A stretch of 13,869 nucleotides of DNA from an uncultured Traorella sp. (lineage in GTDB: Bacteria; Bacillota_I; Bacilli_A; Erysipelotrichales; Erysipelotrichaceae): assembly GCA_945919165.1 (NCBI GenBank), contig CAMEIZ010000032.1, positions 1 to 13,869 of the forward strand, read 5' to 3'. The translations under genes were made by a program, and so were the position numbers. Positions 6,973 through 13,836 of this stretch are shown here, in pieces. The notes beneath the pieces are model-generated. The model was not told the origin of the DNA, did no database searches, and was given only the letters and a program-made list of their open reading frames with translations. Position 1 is the first letter of the stretch; each line of letters opens with the position of its first letter.

Positions 6973-8325
6973 TTATTCATTTGTACAATCCACTATTATG
7001 ACGGGTTCATCAAGAGTCTTATAATTCTTGTTTTTTATTTCTAATGTTACTTTTACTTGTTGGAAATCCTCTAAACCCATAATATTGTTTTTCATTAAGG
7101 ATGAATCTTGTATTTCAATATCTAAAATACCATATTTTTTAGAAGGAATTATTGAGCTATAGGAGATTTCATCCACCATATAATCATTTACAGAAAGTGA
7201 ATCATATTTCACATCGAAAGAAAGCCCTTCATCATTTCTATTTTCAATTAATAGAATCAAATGAATATCATCACTTAATTCATCTTCCAATAATCCTTTT
7301 GAAATAATACGAATATCATTTTCATGATATACTTCTTTTCCTGTATCATTTAGGACTGCTTTCTTATCTGAAAAGGTCAGGATAATATCTTGAGGTTTTG
7401 ATATTTCATGAAATTCTGTGTCAAAAAGCTGAAACGTAAAACAGAATTCCTGTATGTTATCTAATCCCATCATTTCCCAATACTGATCATTCAACATGCT
7501 GGATAATGGTAATTGAATTACTCGTCTTGAAGAGGAATTGATCAAATCATTTGACCACTTACCGCCATACGCTGTTAATTCATTTATTTGGGTATTGGAT
7601 ACACTGCCATATACCATTTGTGAAGAAGTATTCACAACTTCCAGCAAAATCGCTTTTTCTTTACTTATTGTTGTAATAAGTGCTGCCGAGATAATGGAAA
7701 GATCCGCTTCCTTATAGAATTCTTTTTCTGTATAGTAATCCACATGACAATCTAACACTTTCTCTAAAGTACCATTTTTAATCGCTTCCGCATACGTGTC
7801 TTTCTTGTTAACATCCTTATCATAAGCTGTAGTCTTTACTTGTCTTGGTCCGGTGTAAAAGTGATGATACTGATCATCTGTTACATCAAAACCAACCTGA
7901 ATATCACTTATTTCATAGATCCCTAACATCATCAGTTCATCCATACTGAAAACAATTGTTTCATTTGCTTTTTTCCCAGCTTCAACTTTTTCATTTAAAT
8001 AGCCATTCATCACCATATAACCATTAACAGCATTACAGCTGTAACCAATAGAATTACTGATAAATGTCAGATCCTGATCACTTAAGTTTTCTATCATGAT
8101 ATCCAATTCAACAGAATAAGTCGTATATGATAGATTCATGGCTGTAATTTTTATCTCTTGTTCATCAACTAAAACACTTTCCTTTATACTTGCTGATGTT
8201 TGAAATTCTTTCATTTCAACCTTATTTTCATATTGGTCTTGATTATCTTCTTTCTGACATGCACCAAGTGAAACCATCATCAACCCGGCTAATACTGCCC
8301 ATATCATTCTTTTTTTCTGAATCAT
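6973..8325 (-). CDS. Large lipoprotein with three repeated beta-sandwich-like domains
   Basis: The 450-residue product has a signal peptide with lipobox SLGAC (Cys23) and a low-complexity linker to about residue 50. The rest seems to consist of three related units of about 100 residues: 55-150, 205-305 and 335-432. Each has a strand ending in an EN or VN motif (DIMIEN, LLEVVN, ILLIEN), a hydrophobic strand, an Asn-Gly or Asn-Asp-Tyr turn, a basic segment, and a final LxxI...F/V strand. This resembles the DUF4352/DUF5067 class of Ig-like lipoprotein domains, but the family name is not certain. GAAAGGAG precedes the ATG. It lies 45 bases after the MerR-type gene and 11 bases before the small lipoprotein. 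The ligand is unknown. Confidence 0.88.
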   Translation of the reverse strand: MIQKKRMIWAVLAGLMMVSLGACQKEDNQDQYENKVEMKEFQTSASIKESVLVDEQEIKITAMNLSYTTYSVELDIMIENLSDQDLTFISNSIGYSCNAVNGYMVMNGYLNEKVEAGKKANETIVFSMDELMMLGIYEISDIQVGFDVTDDQYHHFYTGPRQVKTTAYDKDVNKKDTYAEAIKNGTLEKVLDCHVDYYTEKEFYKEADLSIISAALITTISKEKAILLEVVNTSSQMVYGSVSNTQINELTAYGGKWSNDLINSSSRRVIQLPLSSMLNDQYWEMMGLDNIQEFCFTFQLFDTEFHEISKPQDIILTFSDKKAVLNDTGKEVYHENDIRIISKGLLEDELSDDIHLILLIENRNDEGLSFDVKYDSLSVNDYMVDEISYSSIIPSKKYGILDIEIQDSSLMKNNIMGLEDFQQVKVTLEIKNKNYKTLDEPVIIVDCTNE

Positions 8326-8370
8326 TTTTATTCTCCTTTCAAAACGTGGTGGAGTTTGTCTTCTTTACAT

Positions 8371-8703
8371 TTATTCCAAAGAATCGATTATTTCATATGC
8401 TTTTTCAATTAAAGCTTCAATTTCAGCTTTTTCTTTATGTAAAAATAAAATTTGCTTTTCAAGAGAAGCTTTTATCACAAAACCTGGTGCATCAATCAAC
8501 TCTTTAATTTCTTTGATACGAAATCCAAATCTTTGAAACAATCGTATCTGAGCAATTCGTTTACAAGTCTTTTCATCATAAAGAAGATGCCCATATTTAT
8601 TTTTACCTGATGCACAAACCAATCCTGCCTTCTCATAACCTTGAACAGTTCTTCTTGTCACATTCAAAGCATGACACAGCTCATGTAAAGTTTTATTCTC
8701 CAT
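8371..8703 (-). CDS. MerR-family transcriptional regulator
   Basis: The 110-residue protein has the MerR winged helix-turn-helix at about residues 4-70: LHELCHALNVTRRTVQGYEK (recognition helix with Arg-Arg-Thr-Val), the wing around GHLLYDEKT, and FGFRIKEIKELI. A dimerising coiled coil fills 78-108. There is no effector domain and no cysteine pair in the C-terminus, so the signal cannot be guessed. AGGAGG lies seven bases upstream of the ATG. The gene leads an operon with two lipoprotein genes, and a dyad at 8727-8745 lies inside its own promoter spacer, so autoregulation and control of the lipoproteins are likely. The divergent membrane-protein gene could also be affected. Confidence 0.9.
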   Translation of the reverse strand: MENKTLHELCHALNVTRRTVQGYEKAGLVCASGKNKYGHLLYDEKTCKRIAQIRLFQRFGFRIKEIKELIDAPGFVIKASLEKQILFLHKEKAEIEALIEKAYEIIDSLE

Positions 8704-8718
8704 ATCTCTTCCTCCTTT

Positions 8719-8748
8719 ACCCTAAAACTGCACCCTGCGTGCAGTCAA
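8719..8748 (-). promoter_or_regulatory. MerR-type promoter with operator in the spacer
   Basis: On the minus strand TTGACT (8743-8748) and TAGGGT (8719-8724) are 18 bases apart, longer than the ideal 17 as MerR-regulated promoters tend to be. The dyad ACTGCAC-N5-GTGCAGT (8727-8745) lies within this spacer. The predicted start falls in or just before the ribosome binding site (8711-8718), giving an unusually short leader; this weakens the -10 choice. Confidence 0.6.
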
Positions 8749-8810
8749 TACCTTTCAAAAGACAAACTCACTCACATCAAAGAGGAAGAATTTTTCGCGT
8801 GAATCTATAT

Positions 8811-8839
8811 TTTTCATTTATGTATTTTTCTGTTATAAT
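8811..8839 (+). promoter_or_regulatory. Promoter of the multi-pass membrane protein gene
   Basis: TTTTCA (8811-8816) and a perfect TATAAT (8834-8839) are 17 bases apart. TG at 8831-8832 adds an extended -10. The gene starts 38 bases further on, after AAAGGAG. Confidence 0.7.
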
Positions 8840-8877
8840 GAAAAAAATGATTACATTGTTTTTGGAAAGGAGATTCT

Positions 8878-9669
8878 ATGTTCAAAGAAAAAAGCACCAT
8901 AACAAAACTACTAATCGTACTTACTCTGATATGCACTTCCTTATTTTCAATTTTTTATGTTTCAAAACGTGTCTCTTCACCTGAATTTCATATCGAATCC
9001 ATCAGAGTATTAGATGAAAAGAAAATGACAGCAATGGAACTCACTGCAGCTGTCACAGTTACTTCTACAGCCATTTCGGCTTTACCAGGTGACATGGCTA
9101 GTCCAATTGCCAATCAGGTATCTGGCCTGACCCCTTATTTATTAGTTGTGATCTGTGCTATTTATTTGGAGAAATTTCTATTGACAATCACCGGATATAT
9201 TTCCTTTACTTTTATTATTCCATTTGTCTGTCTGTTATTTGGAATCTATGTGTTGTTTCAGAAACAGGTCTTAAAAACTATTGCCATCAAACTCACTATA
9301 TTTGCGGTTGCCATTACCTTGATTATTCCTTTCAGCGTGAATGTCACAAAACTTGTCGAAGCAACTTTTCAGGAATCCATCACACAAACATTTGAACATG
9401 TAGATGAAATCACACAGGAAGCTGAAAAAGAAGACTCCAATGCTTTTTTAGATTTCATTAACGGAATTGGCAACAGTATCGCAAATCTCGCCGATAACGC
9501 TAAAAAATGCATCAGTGTATTTGTTGATGCCATTGCTGTTCTCATTATTACTACATGTATAATTCCCATTGCTGTATTTCTTGTCATGGCATGGATCATC
9601 AAAATACTCTTTGGGTTGAATTTTGATTTTTCAAAATCAAAAAAACTGATTTCAAAATCATCTGAATAA
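8878..9669 (+). CDS. Unrecognised multi-pass membrane protein
   Basis: The 263-residue product has hydrophobic helices at about 9-28, 85-103, 106-127, 135-155 and 214-245, the last perhaps being one long or two short segments. A loop at 29-84 contains the unusual LTAAVTVTSTAISALPGDMA (55-74) and a second, acidic loop spans 160-210. It ends with a Lys/Ser-rich tail. No catalytic or transporter motif is visible. GGAAAGGAG precedes the ATG. It is divergent from the MerR operon and is followed by the separate MATE unit. I recall similar proteins in gut Firmicutes without a known function. Confidence 0.82.
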   Translation: MFKEKSTITKLLIVLTLICTSLFSIFYVSKRVSSPEFHIESIRVLDEKKMTAMELTAAVTVTSTAISALPGDMASPIANQVSGLTPYLLVVICAIYLEKFLLTITGYISFTFIIPFVCLLFGIYVLFQKQVLKTIAIKLTIFAVAITLIIPFSVNVTKLVEATFQESITQTFEHVDEITQEAEKEDSNAFLDFINGIGNSIANLADNAKKCISVFVDAIAVLIITTCIIPIAVFLVMAWIIKILFGLNFDFSKSKKLISKSSE

Positions 9670-9694
9670 AATTCAATTTTTTAAAAAAGAATCT

Positions 9695-9723
9695 TTGAAA
9701 AAAAATAAAATGTGATGTAAAAT
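9695..9723 (+). promoter_or_regulatory. Promoter of the MATE transporter leader
   Basis: TTGAAA (9695-9700) and TAAAAT (9718-9723) are 17 bases apart, each one base from consensus. The transcript should start near 9730, immediately before the first leader hairpin, giving a leader of about 130 bases. Confidence 0.7.
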
Positions 9724-9731
9724 AATCACAC

Positions 9732-9782
9732 AACGAGTAGCTTTATGCGTAATTCCAGTTGCGCTCATGCTGCTCGTTTTTT
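9732..9782 (+). promoter_or_regulatory. Leader hairpin with U-run upstream of the MATE gene: attenuator or possible guanidine-IV-type riboswitch
   Basis: AACGAGTAGC (9732-9741) pairs with GCTGCTCGTT (9769-9778) with one G-U pair; inside it ATG (9745-9747) pairs with CAT (9766-9768). Six T's follow (9777-9782), so this is an intrinsic terminator. Because a good promoter starts transcription just before it, it is more likely a regulated leader than the end of the preceding gene. MATE genes of the MepA type are known targets of guanidine-IV (mepA motif) riboswitches that act by transcription termination. I could not match the aptamer consensus from memory, so the ligand is a hypothesis. Confidence 0.55.
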
Positions 9783-9789
9783 ATGTAAA

Positions 9790-9838
9790 AGCGTGTTGGC
9801 TGAGTGCATAAATATGCATTCAAACAACACGCTGTTTT
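9790..9838 (+). terminator. Second leader hairpin with U-run before the MATE gene
   Basis: AGCGTGTTG (9790-9798) pairs perfectly with CAACACGCT (9825-9833). An inner stem, GAGTGCAT (9802-9809) with ATGCATTC (9814-9821), closes on an AAAT loop. GTTTT follows, and the ribosome binding site begins only a few bases later. It could be a second terminator or a structure that limits translation. Confidence 0.6.
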
Positions 9839-9858
9839 GATGAAAGGAAAGGATAAAT

Positions 9859-11268
9859 ATGGAACAATCAAATCAATTTCTTAAAACTGAACGTATCGAA
9901 AAACTGATGATGCTATATGCAATTCCCTGTATTATTTCACTGCTGGTTGGGGCTCTCTATAATATTGTAGACCAGATTTTTATTGCCAATGCCTGCTATC
10001 TAGGTTCATATGGTAATGCAGCCAATACGGTTGTATTTCCACTAACCGTTGTGGCTTTAGCTATCGGCGTTATGATTGGAGATGGCTGTTGTGCTTTTGT
10101 CAGCATCTGTCTTGGTAAAAATGAAATATCCCTTGCAAAGAAAAGTGTGGGTAACTCCATTATCATGGTGATGATTTGCAGCCTTGTTTTAACTATCGTT
10201 TATCTTCTTTTTTCAGATGGTATCATTACTATGTTTGGTGGGACTGTCAATATAGAAACTTTTCTTCATTCCAAGGAATATTTCTTTTATATTTCTCTTG
10301 GAATTCCTTTCTATATGTTTGGACAGGCAATGAATCCCATCATTCGTGCTGATGGCAGTCCTAAGTTTGCCATGATTTCAATTTTGACAGGTGCACTAAT
10401 CAACATCATTCTTGATCCTGTCTTGATCTTTTCTTTCAAATGGGGCATGATGGGTGCTGCACTCGCTACTGTGCTGGGTCAAATCGTTACGGCTATTTTA
10501 GCTATTGTCTATCTGATGAATATGAAAATCATCCAGCCCTCTAAAGATGATTATGTTTTAAGTGCTTCTATCTGTCAAAAAACATTGATTTTGGGAATCA
10601 CCAGTTTTTTATCTCAGATCAGTTTAGTAGCCTCCATGGCTGCTGTCAATAATATGATTCGTAAGTATGGAGCTATGGACATAATCTTTAGTCAAAAACA
10701 ATATGCTCAGATCCCAATGGCTGTCGTTGGAATTGTCATGAAATTCTTTCAGATTATTATTTCAATCGTTGTAGGAATGGCAGCAGGCTGTATTCCTATT
10801 GTGGGCTATAACATGGGCGCTCATGAAAAAGGACGTGTTAAAAGTCTTTTTACCAAACTGTTGTGGGCAGAAGCTTTGGTAGGGATTTTTGCTTTGATAT
10901 TAGTGGAATTTTTCCCTTTGCAGCTGATCAATCTTTTTGGTGCTGCCAATGAAAGCAGTTATTACACCGCATTTGCGATAAAAGCTTTTCGAATCTATCT
11001 TTGCATGGTCATTTTTGCCTGTGTCAACAAAGCATGCTTTATTTTTCTTCAAGCCATGGGAAAAGCAATGGCATCTACCATTTTATCCATGATTCGTGAA
11101 ATAGTATTTGGCGTAGGCTTTGCTTTAATCCTTCCTGTTTTCTTTGACTTGGATGGTGTTTTGTATTCAATGCCTGTATCTGATTTACTGACCTTTATCA
11201 TTGCCCTCATAATCATTTACCAAGCATATCATCAGCTAAGCATGCAAGAAAAACAGGATAAAATCTAA
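9859..11268 (+). CDS. MATE-family multidrug efflux transporter (MepA-like)
   Basis: The 469-residue product has the length and 12-helix pattern of a MATE exporter, an inner-membrane antiporter that expels cationic drugs using a sodium or proton gradient. Family marks are AIPCIISLLVGALYNIVDQI (near residue 21), the early helix with IGDGCC, and GQAMNPIIRADGSPKFAMIS in the first half, with a matching second half (MAAGCIPIVGYNMGA). These resemble the MepA branch. GGAAAGG precedes the ATG. It has its own promoter and a structured leader, so it is probably induced by a compound. The substrate is unknown; guanidinium-type compounds are one possibility if the leader is a guanidine riboswitch. Confidence 0.95.
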   Translation: MEQSNQFLKTERIEKLMMLYAIPCIISLLVGALYNIVDQIFIANACYLGSYGNAANTVVFPLTVVALAIGVMIGDGCCAFVSICLGKNEISLAKKSVGNSIIMVMICSLVLTIVYLLFSDGIITMFGGTVNIETFLHSKEYFFYISLGIPFYMFGQAMNPIIRADGSPKFAMISILTGALINIILDPVLIFSFKWGMMGAALATVLGQIVTAILAIVYLMNMKIIQPSKDDYVLSASICQKTLILGITSFLSQISLVASMAAVNNMIRKYGAMDIIFSQKQYAQIPMAVVGIVMKFFQIIISIVVGMAAGCIPIVGYNMGAHEKGRVKSLFTKLLWAEALVGIFALILVEFFPLQLINLFGAANESSYYTAFAIKAFRIYLCMVIFACVNKACFIFLQAMGKAMASTILSMIREIVFGVGFALILPVFFDLDGVLYSMPVSDLLTFIIALIIIYQAYHQLSMQEKQDKI

Positions 11269-11361
11269 ATTCTCATACTGTTTAGACATTCATAATAATT
11301 GAGGCATCATGTCATCATGTCTATCTTTCTTTTCATTTCATATACTTGAATGAGGTGAAAT

Positions 11362-11718
11362 ATGTTTGAATTGTTACAGATGGGTTTTATGGATTTCTTA
11401 TCTTTTTGTGGTTTTATTCAAAACCAACGCTTTAAAGATCCTCTGTCAAAAAAAGAAGAAGCTTATTATTTAGAACGATTAGCTTTAAAAGATGAAGAAG
11501 CCAGAAATATCTTAATTGAGCATAATCTTCGTCTGGTTGCTCACATTGTAAAAAAATATGACATCAAAAAAATGGAAAAAGATGATCTTATCAGTATCGG
11601 TACCATTGGACTCATCAAAGCCATTGATACCTATAATCCCAAAAGCGGTCATAAGCTTACTACGTATGCGGCAAAATGTATTGAAAATGCTATCCTCACA
11701 CAGATACGTTTATGGTGA
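11362..11718 (+). CDS. sigK: Sporulation sigma factor sigma-K, N-terminal half only (interrupted gene)
   Basis: The 118-residue frame matches sigma-K of the mother cell: a hydrophobic pro-sequence-like start (about 17 residues), then PLSKKEE, RNILIEHNLRLVAHIVKKY, DLISIGTIGLIKAIDTYNP, and LTTYAAKCIENAIL. Full sigma-K is about 235-240 residues; regions 2.4 to 4 are missing. Similarity ends just after CIENAIL (codons 11686-11697) and a TGA follows at 11716. In B. subtilis the skin element interrupts sigK at the same IENEI codons and is removed by a serine recombinase during sporulation. GAGGTG precedes the ATG. The C-terminal half is not in the window. It could be a programmed split gene or a plain disruption. 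Confidence 0.85.
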   Translation: MFELLQMGFMDFLSFCGFIQNQRFKDPLSKKEEAYYLERLALKDEEARNILIEHNLRLVAHIVKKYDIKKMEKDDLISIGTIGLIKAIDTYNPKSGHKLTTYAAKCIENAILTQIRLW

Positions 11719-11869
11719 ACCAAAAAGGTGTATTCTGGAACTGTTTGTTTGGTGTGAGACTGATGCAGAAAGTGTTGCAGAATTGATTGGATTAACTAGA
11801 AGAGTCATTACGTATCACTTCTTATATAAAGGGCAAGAGAAAATGATACAAGAGAGAACCTTAGCTTGA
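11706..11869 (+). pseudogene. 3' gene remnant with helix-turn-helix-like sequence
   Basis: Directly after the sigK break another frame becomes coding-like without a usable start: PKRCILELFVWCETDAESVA, then ELIGLTRRVITYHF, resembling a helix-turn-helix, and a short basic tail ending at 11869. A good terminator follows at once. It looks like the end of a gene whose beginning lies elsewhere, as happens at the junction of an inserted element. It is not sigma-K region 4 as I know it. The identity is unknown. Confidence 0.35.
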
Positions 11870-11877
11870 AGAAAAAG

Positions 11878-11916
11878 CAGGTATTCAAACTTCCAGAGTT
11901 TGCTCACCTGTTTTTT
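11878..11916 (+). terminator. Rightward terminator
   Basis: CAGGT (11878-11882) pairs with ACCTG (11906-11910). Inside, CAAACT (11886-11891) pairs with AGTTTG (11897-11902) around a TCCAG loop. Six T's follow (11911-11916), and the A-rich bases before it could act for the convergent gene, whose last codons it overlaps. Confidence 0.7.
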
Positions 11917-12115
11917 CTATAGATGTGGATTTGATAACTGCCTCCAGTAGCTTTACCTTCTGATCGGAAGAACAATTTAATTTTTGGATATGCTGATTGA
12001 CCAAGCTTGCGTGGACACCGGCAACACGCTTTGCTAATTCACGTTGACCTTCTATGGTTTTCGGATAATGGATAATTATATTGATTGGAACACTCTTTCT
12101 TGTGATACAATGCAC
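11885..12115 (-). CDS. Small protein of a type found in conjugative elements
   Basis: The frame gives up to 76 residues. From INIIIHYPKTIEGQRELAKR onward it resembles small proteins I recall beside relaxase genes of Firmicutes integrative elements (IIIHYP, a Glu-Gly turn, a helix with VAGVHA, then QKVKLLEAV). The function is unknown. The start is odd: the GTG at 12115 overlaps the ribosome binding site GGGAGG, while the codon eight bases after it, at 12104-12106, is ATC, as if an ATG had been lost. It may thus be poorly expressed or a decaying gene. There is no neighbouring relaxase in view. Confidence 0.5.
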   Translation of the reverse strand: MHCITRKSVPINIIIHYPKTIEGQRELAKRVAGVHASLVNQHIQKLNCSSDQKVKLLEAVIKSTSIEKTGEQTLEV

Positions 12116-12139
12116 CTCCCTCGCAATTTCAGTCTATGA

Positions 12140-12283
12140 GAGAGAAGTTGTCCTCTATTCCCAACTTATAACGCCTGTTTTCCTACTTCAAAAGATGCAG
12201 AATATTATCGGGATGCTAACGGAACTTCTTTCGTGGAATCATCTTATCAAGAATTTGTTAAAAGTTCTTTGACCGTAGATTGA
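12140..12283 (+). pseudogene. Possible protein-coding remnant without a start
   Basis: A frame of 47 codons, with content such as PTYNACFPTSKDAEYYRDAN and ending FVKSSLTVD, looks more protein-like than the overlapping frame, but it has no ATG and a stop immediately upstream. It may be the end of a gene broken by rearrangement in the mobile DNA. I do not recognise it, and it may be chance. Confidence 0.2.
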
Positions 12284-12289
12284 ACAAAT

Positions 12290-12324
12290 AAAAAAAGCAG
12301 CCACACGCTGAAGCGCATAACTGC
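12290..12324 (-). terminator. Terminator of the ATPase gene
   Basis: In the leftward RNA GCAG (12321-12324) pairs with CUGC (12297-12300), enclosing AUGCGC paired with GCGUGU around a UUCA loop. Seven U's follow (from 12296 to 12290). It lies just after the ATPase stop codon. Confidence 0.8.
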
Positions 12325-12332
12325 GACAATAG

Positions 12333-13634
12333 TTAATATTTATTTTCCAAAATCTGCGGATCAAGAAGGAAGTCATAAATATTCAAAGTCAAGATACCAT
12401 AGTCATCATAATAGGGCTGCACAATATCTTTAGTGATTACAATCTTTTTGAAAGAATCATCAATCTTTCTGAACGGTCTGATTTCCTGAGTGCGTTTCGC
12501 TTCATCAGGCAGCGAATACGCCGACTGGATATAGTATCTGGAAGAACCAAGATTGCATACAAAATCTACTTCCAATTGTTTTCGATTCACCTTGCCGTCT
12601 TGATCTTTTTCAGCAATAGTAACAACACCAACATCTACACTATAGCCACGCATACGCAATTCGTTATAGATTACATTTTCCATAGAATGGGTCTGCTCAA
12701 ATTGACGGAAATTGATTCTGGCGTTGCGAAGCCCAAGGTCAGAGAAATAATATTTCTTTGGAGTCTCAATATATGCCTTCCCCTTAATGTCATATCTCTG
12801 CGCCGATTCGATTAAGAAAGAATCCTCAAAACAGTCCAGATATTTTTTTATAGTCTTAGAAGTAATTTTAGACTTTTTAACAGTCTTGAAAGTGTTCTTT
12901 AACTTTTCGGGATTTGTCAGAGAACCAATGGATGAAGAAAGGATATTCAGCAGATCTTCCAGTTCGCTAATATTCTTGATACGATTACGCTTGAAAATAT
13001 CTCTAATATATATTTCGCTGAACAAATTTTGCAATGTCGCAACCTTATCGCTGACACCTTCACGAAGAACAACAAGAGGAATACCACCATAGAGCATATA
13101 TTCTGACAATCCCATATATTTATCGCCTTTATATACAGACATAAATTCTACAAAACTCAGCGGATACATATGAACTTCATCTCCACGTCCGGCAAACTCT
13201 GTCACAATATCTCTAGACAAAAATTTTGCATTGCTTCCGGTTACAAACACATCCATGTTGTCTTTGCGAAGATAACCATTTAATACAGATTCAAAGCAAT
13301 CCATCAACTGTACTTCATCTAAAAGTAAATAGTACATACCATCATCCGTAACCTTCAAACGGATATATGCCATGAATTTTTCCGGATCAACTCCACGTTT
13401 TTCCTTTTCAATCTGAATAAGGTTTTCACCGATCAAATACAAGTCATCAGCTGAGTCAAATGCAAAACGAATAATGTGATCAGCTTCAACACCCGATTCC
13501 AGTAGGTGATGATAGAAAAGATTATTCAGCAGGTAGGACTTTCCGCATCTACGAATGCCAGTAATCACCTTAATCAGTCCATTGTTCTTTCTTTTAATCA
13601 ATTTATCTAAGTAAAAATCTCTGCGAATTTCCAT
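12333..13634 (-). CDS. AAA-type ATPase with DUF4143 C-terminal domain (COG1373-like)
   Basis: The 433-residue product has an AAA_14-type domain: Walker A GIRRCGKS (26-33), Walker B YYLLLDEVQ (101-109) and a sensor-like TGSNA (132-136), then FAGRGDEVHMYPLSFVEF (147-164), typical of the family. The C-terminal DUF4143 part (about 205-420) contains EVDFVC (355-360), recalling a PD-(D/E)xK-like core, but its Lys position is replaced by Gln (YIQ). The biochemical role of the family is not settled. AAGGAGG lies seven bases before the ATG. The gene is visibly richer in G+C than its neighbours, which suggests a different origin, and its promoter is bracketed by a duplicated 38-bp element. Confidence 0.93.
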   Translation of the reverse strand: MEIRRDFYLDKLIKRKNNGLIKVITGIRRCGKSYLLNNLFYHHLLESGVEADHIIRFAFDSADDLYLIGENLIQIEKEKRGVDPEKFMAYIRLKVTDDGMYYLLLDEVQLMDCFESVLNGYLRKDNMDVFVTGSNAKFLSRDIVTEFAGRGDEVHMYPLSFVEFMSVYKGDKYMGLSEYMLYGGIPLVVLREGVSDKVATLQNLFSEIYIRDIFKRNRIKNISELEDLLNILSSSIGSLTNPEKLKNTFKTVKKSKITSKTIKKYLDCFEDSFLIESAQRYDIKGKAYIETPKKYYFSDLGLRNARINFRQFEQTHSMENVIYNELRMRGYSVDVGVVTIAEKDQDGKVNRKQLEVDFVCNLGSSRYYIQSAYSLPDEAKRTQEIRPFRKIDDSFKKIVITKDIVQPYYDDYGILTLNIYDFLLDPQILENKY

Positions 13635-13648
13635 ACAGCAGCCTCCTT

Positions 13649-13769
13649 AGGGAAGATTTTTGCAACTTGATACACTTTTCTTTCCTATCTTACCATATCA
13701 ACACTTTCAAATCAATATGTATAAGCATTTTAGGAAAGATTTTTGCAACCTAATACACTTTCCTGTCCT
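13649..13769. repeat. Two 38-bp direct repeats around the ATPase promoter
   Basis: Copy A (13649-13686) and copy B (13732-13769) match at 33 of 38 positions and share GATTTTTGCAAC and ATACACTTT. Each is bounded by short inverted ends (AGG...CCT). Copy A touches the -10 and covers the transcription start; copy B lies upstream of the -35 and between the ATPase and the divergent gene. The starts are 83 bp apart. Confidence 0.75.
13687..13715 (-). promoter_or_regulatory. Promoter of the ATPase gene
   Basis: On the minus strand TTGATT (13710-13715) and TAAGAT (13687-13692) are 17 bases apart, with TGG giving an extended -10. Transcription should begin near 13680, inside repeat copy A, so a protein bound there would block it. 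Confidence 0.65.
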
Positions 13770-13836
13770 GCAACTATATTATATGCTTTAGTAGTACCTC
13801 ATGGCACATTACATATCGAGATAAGGAGAATATGAA

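Noticed and set aside
8190..8984. Rightward frames at 8190-8507 and 8610-8984
   Set aside because: They lie antisense to the lipoprotein and MerR genes or overlap the membrane-protein start and lack supporting features.
9369..9602. Leftward frame opposite the membrane protein gene
   Set aside because: A shadow of a gene with clear ribosome binding site, promoter and membrane helices.
11270..11330. Terminator after the MATE gene
   Set aside because: Only a 6-bp stem with a long loop (AGACAT...ATGTCT) and an 8-base direct repeat (CATCATGT) are present, too weak to call.
11330..11361. CATATACT before sigK as a sigma-E type -10
   Set aside because: It would start the transcript inside the ribosome binding site, and no matching -35 is visible at the right distance.
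12081..12272. Rightward frame of 63 codons
   Set aside because: It overlaps the start of the small element gene and a more protein-like frame (12140-12283), and its composition is not convincing.
12576..13092. Rightward frames at 12576-12815 and 12787-13092
   Set aside because: Both are opposite the ATPase gene, whose Walker motifs fix the coding frame.
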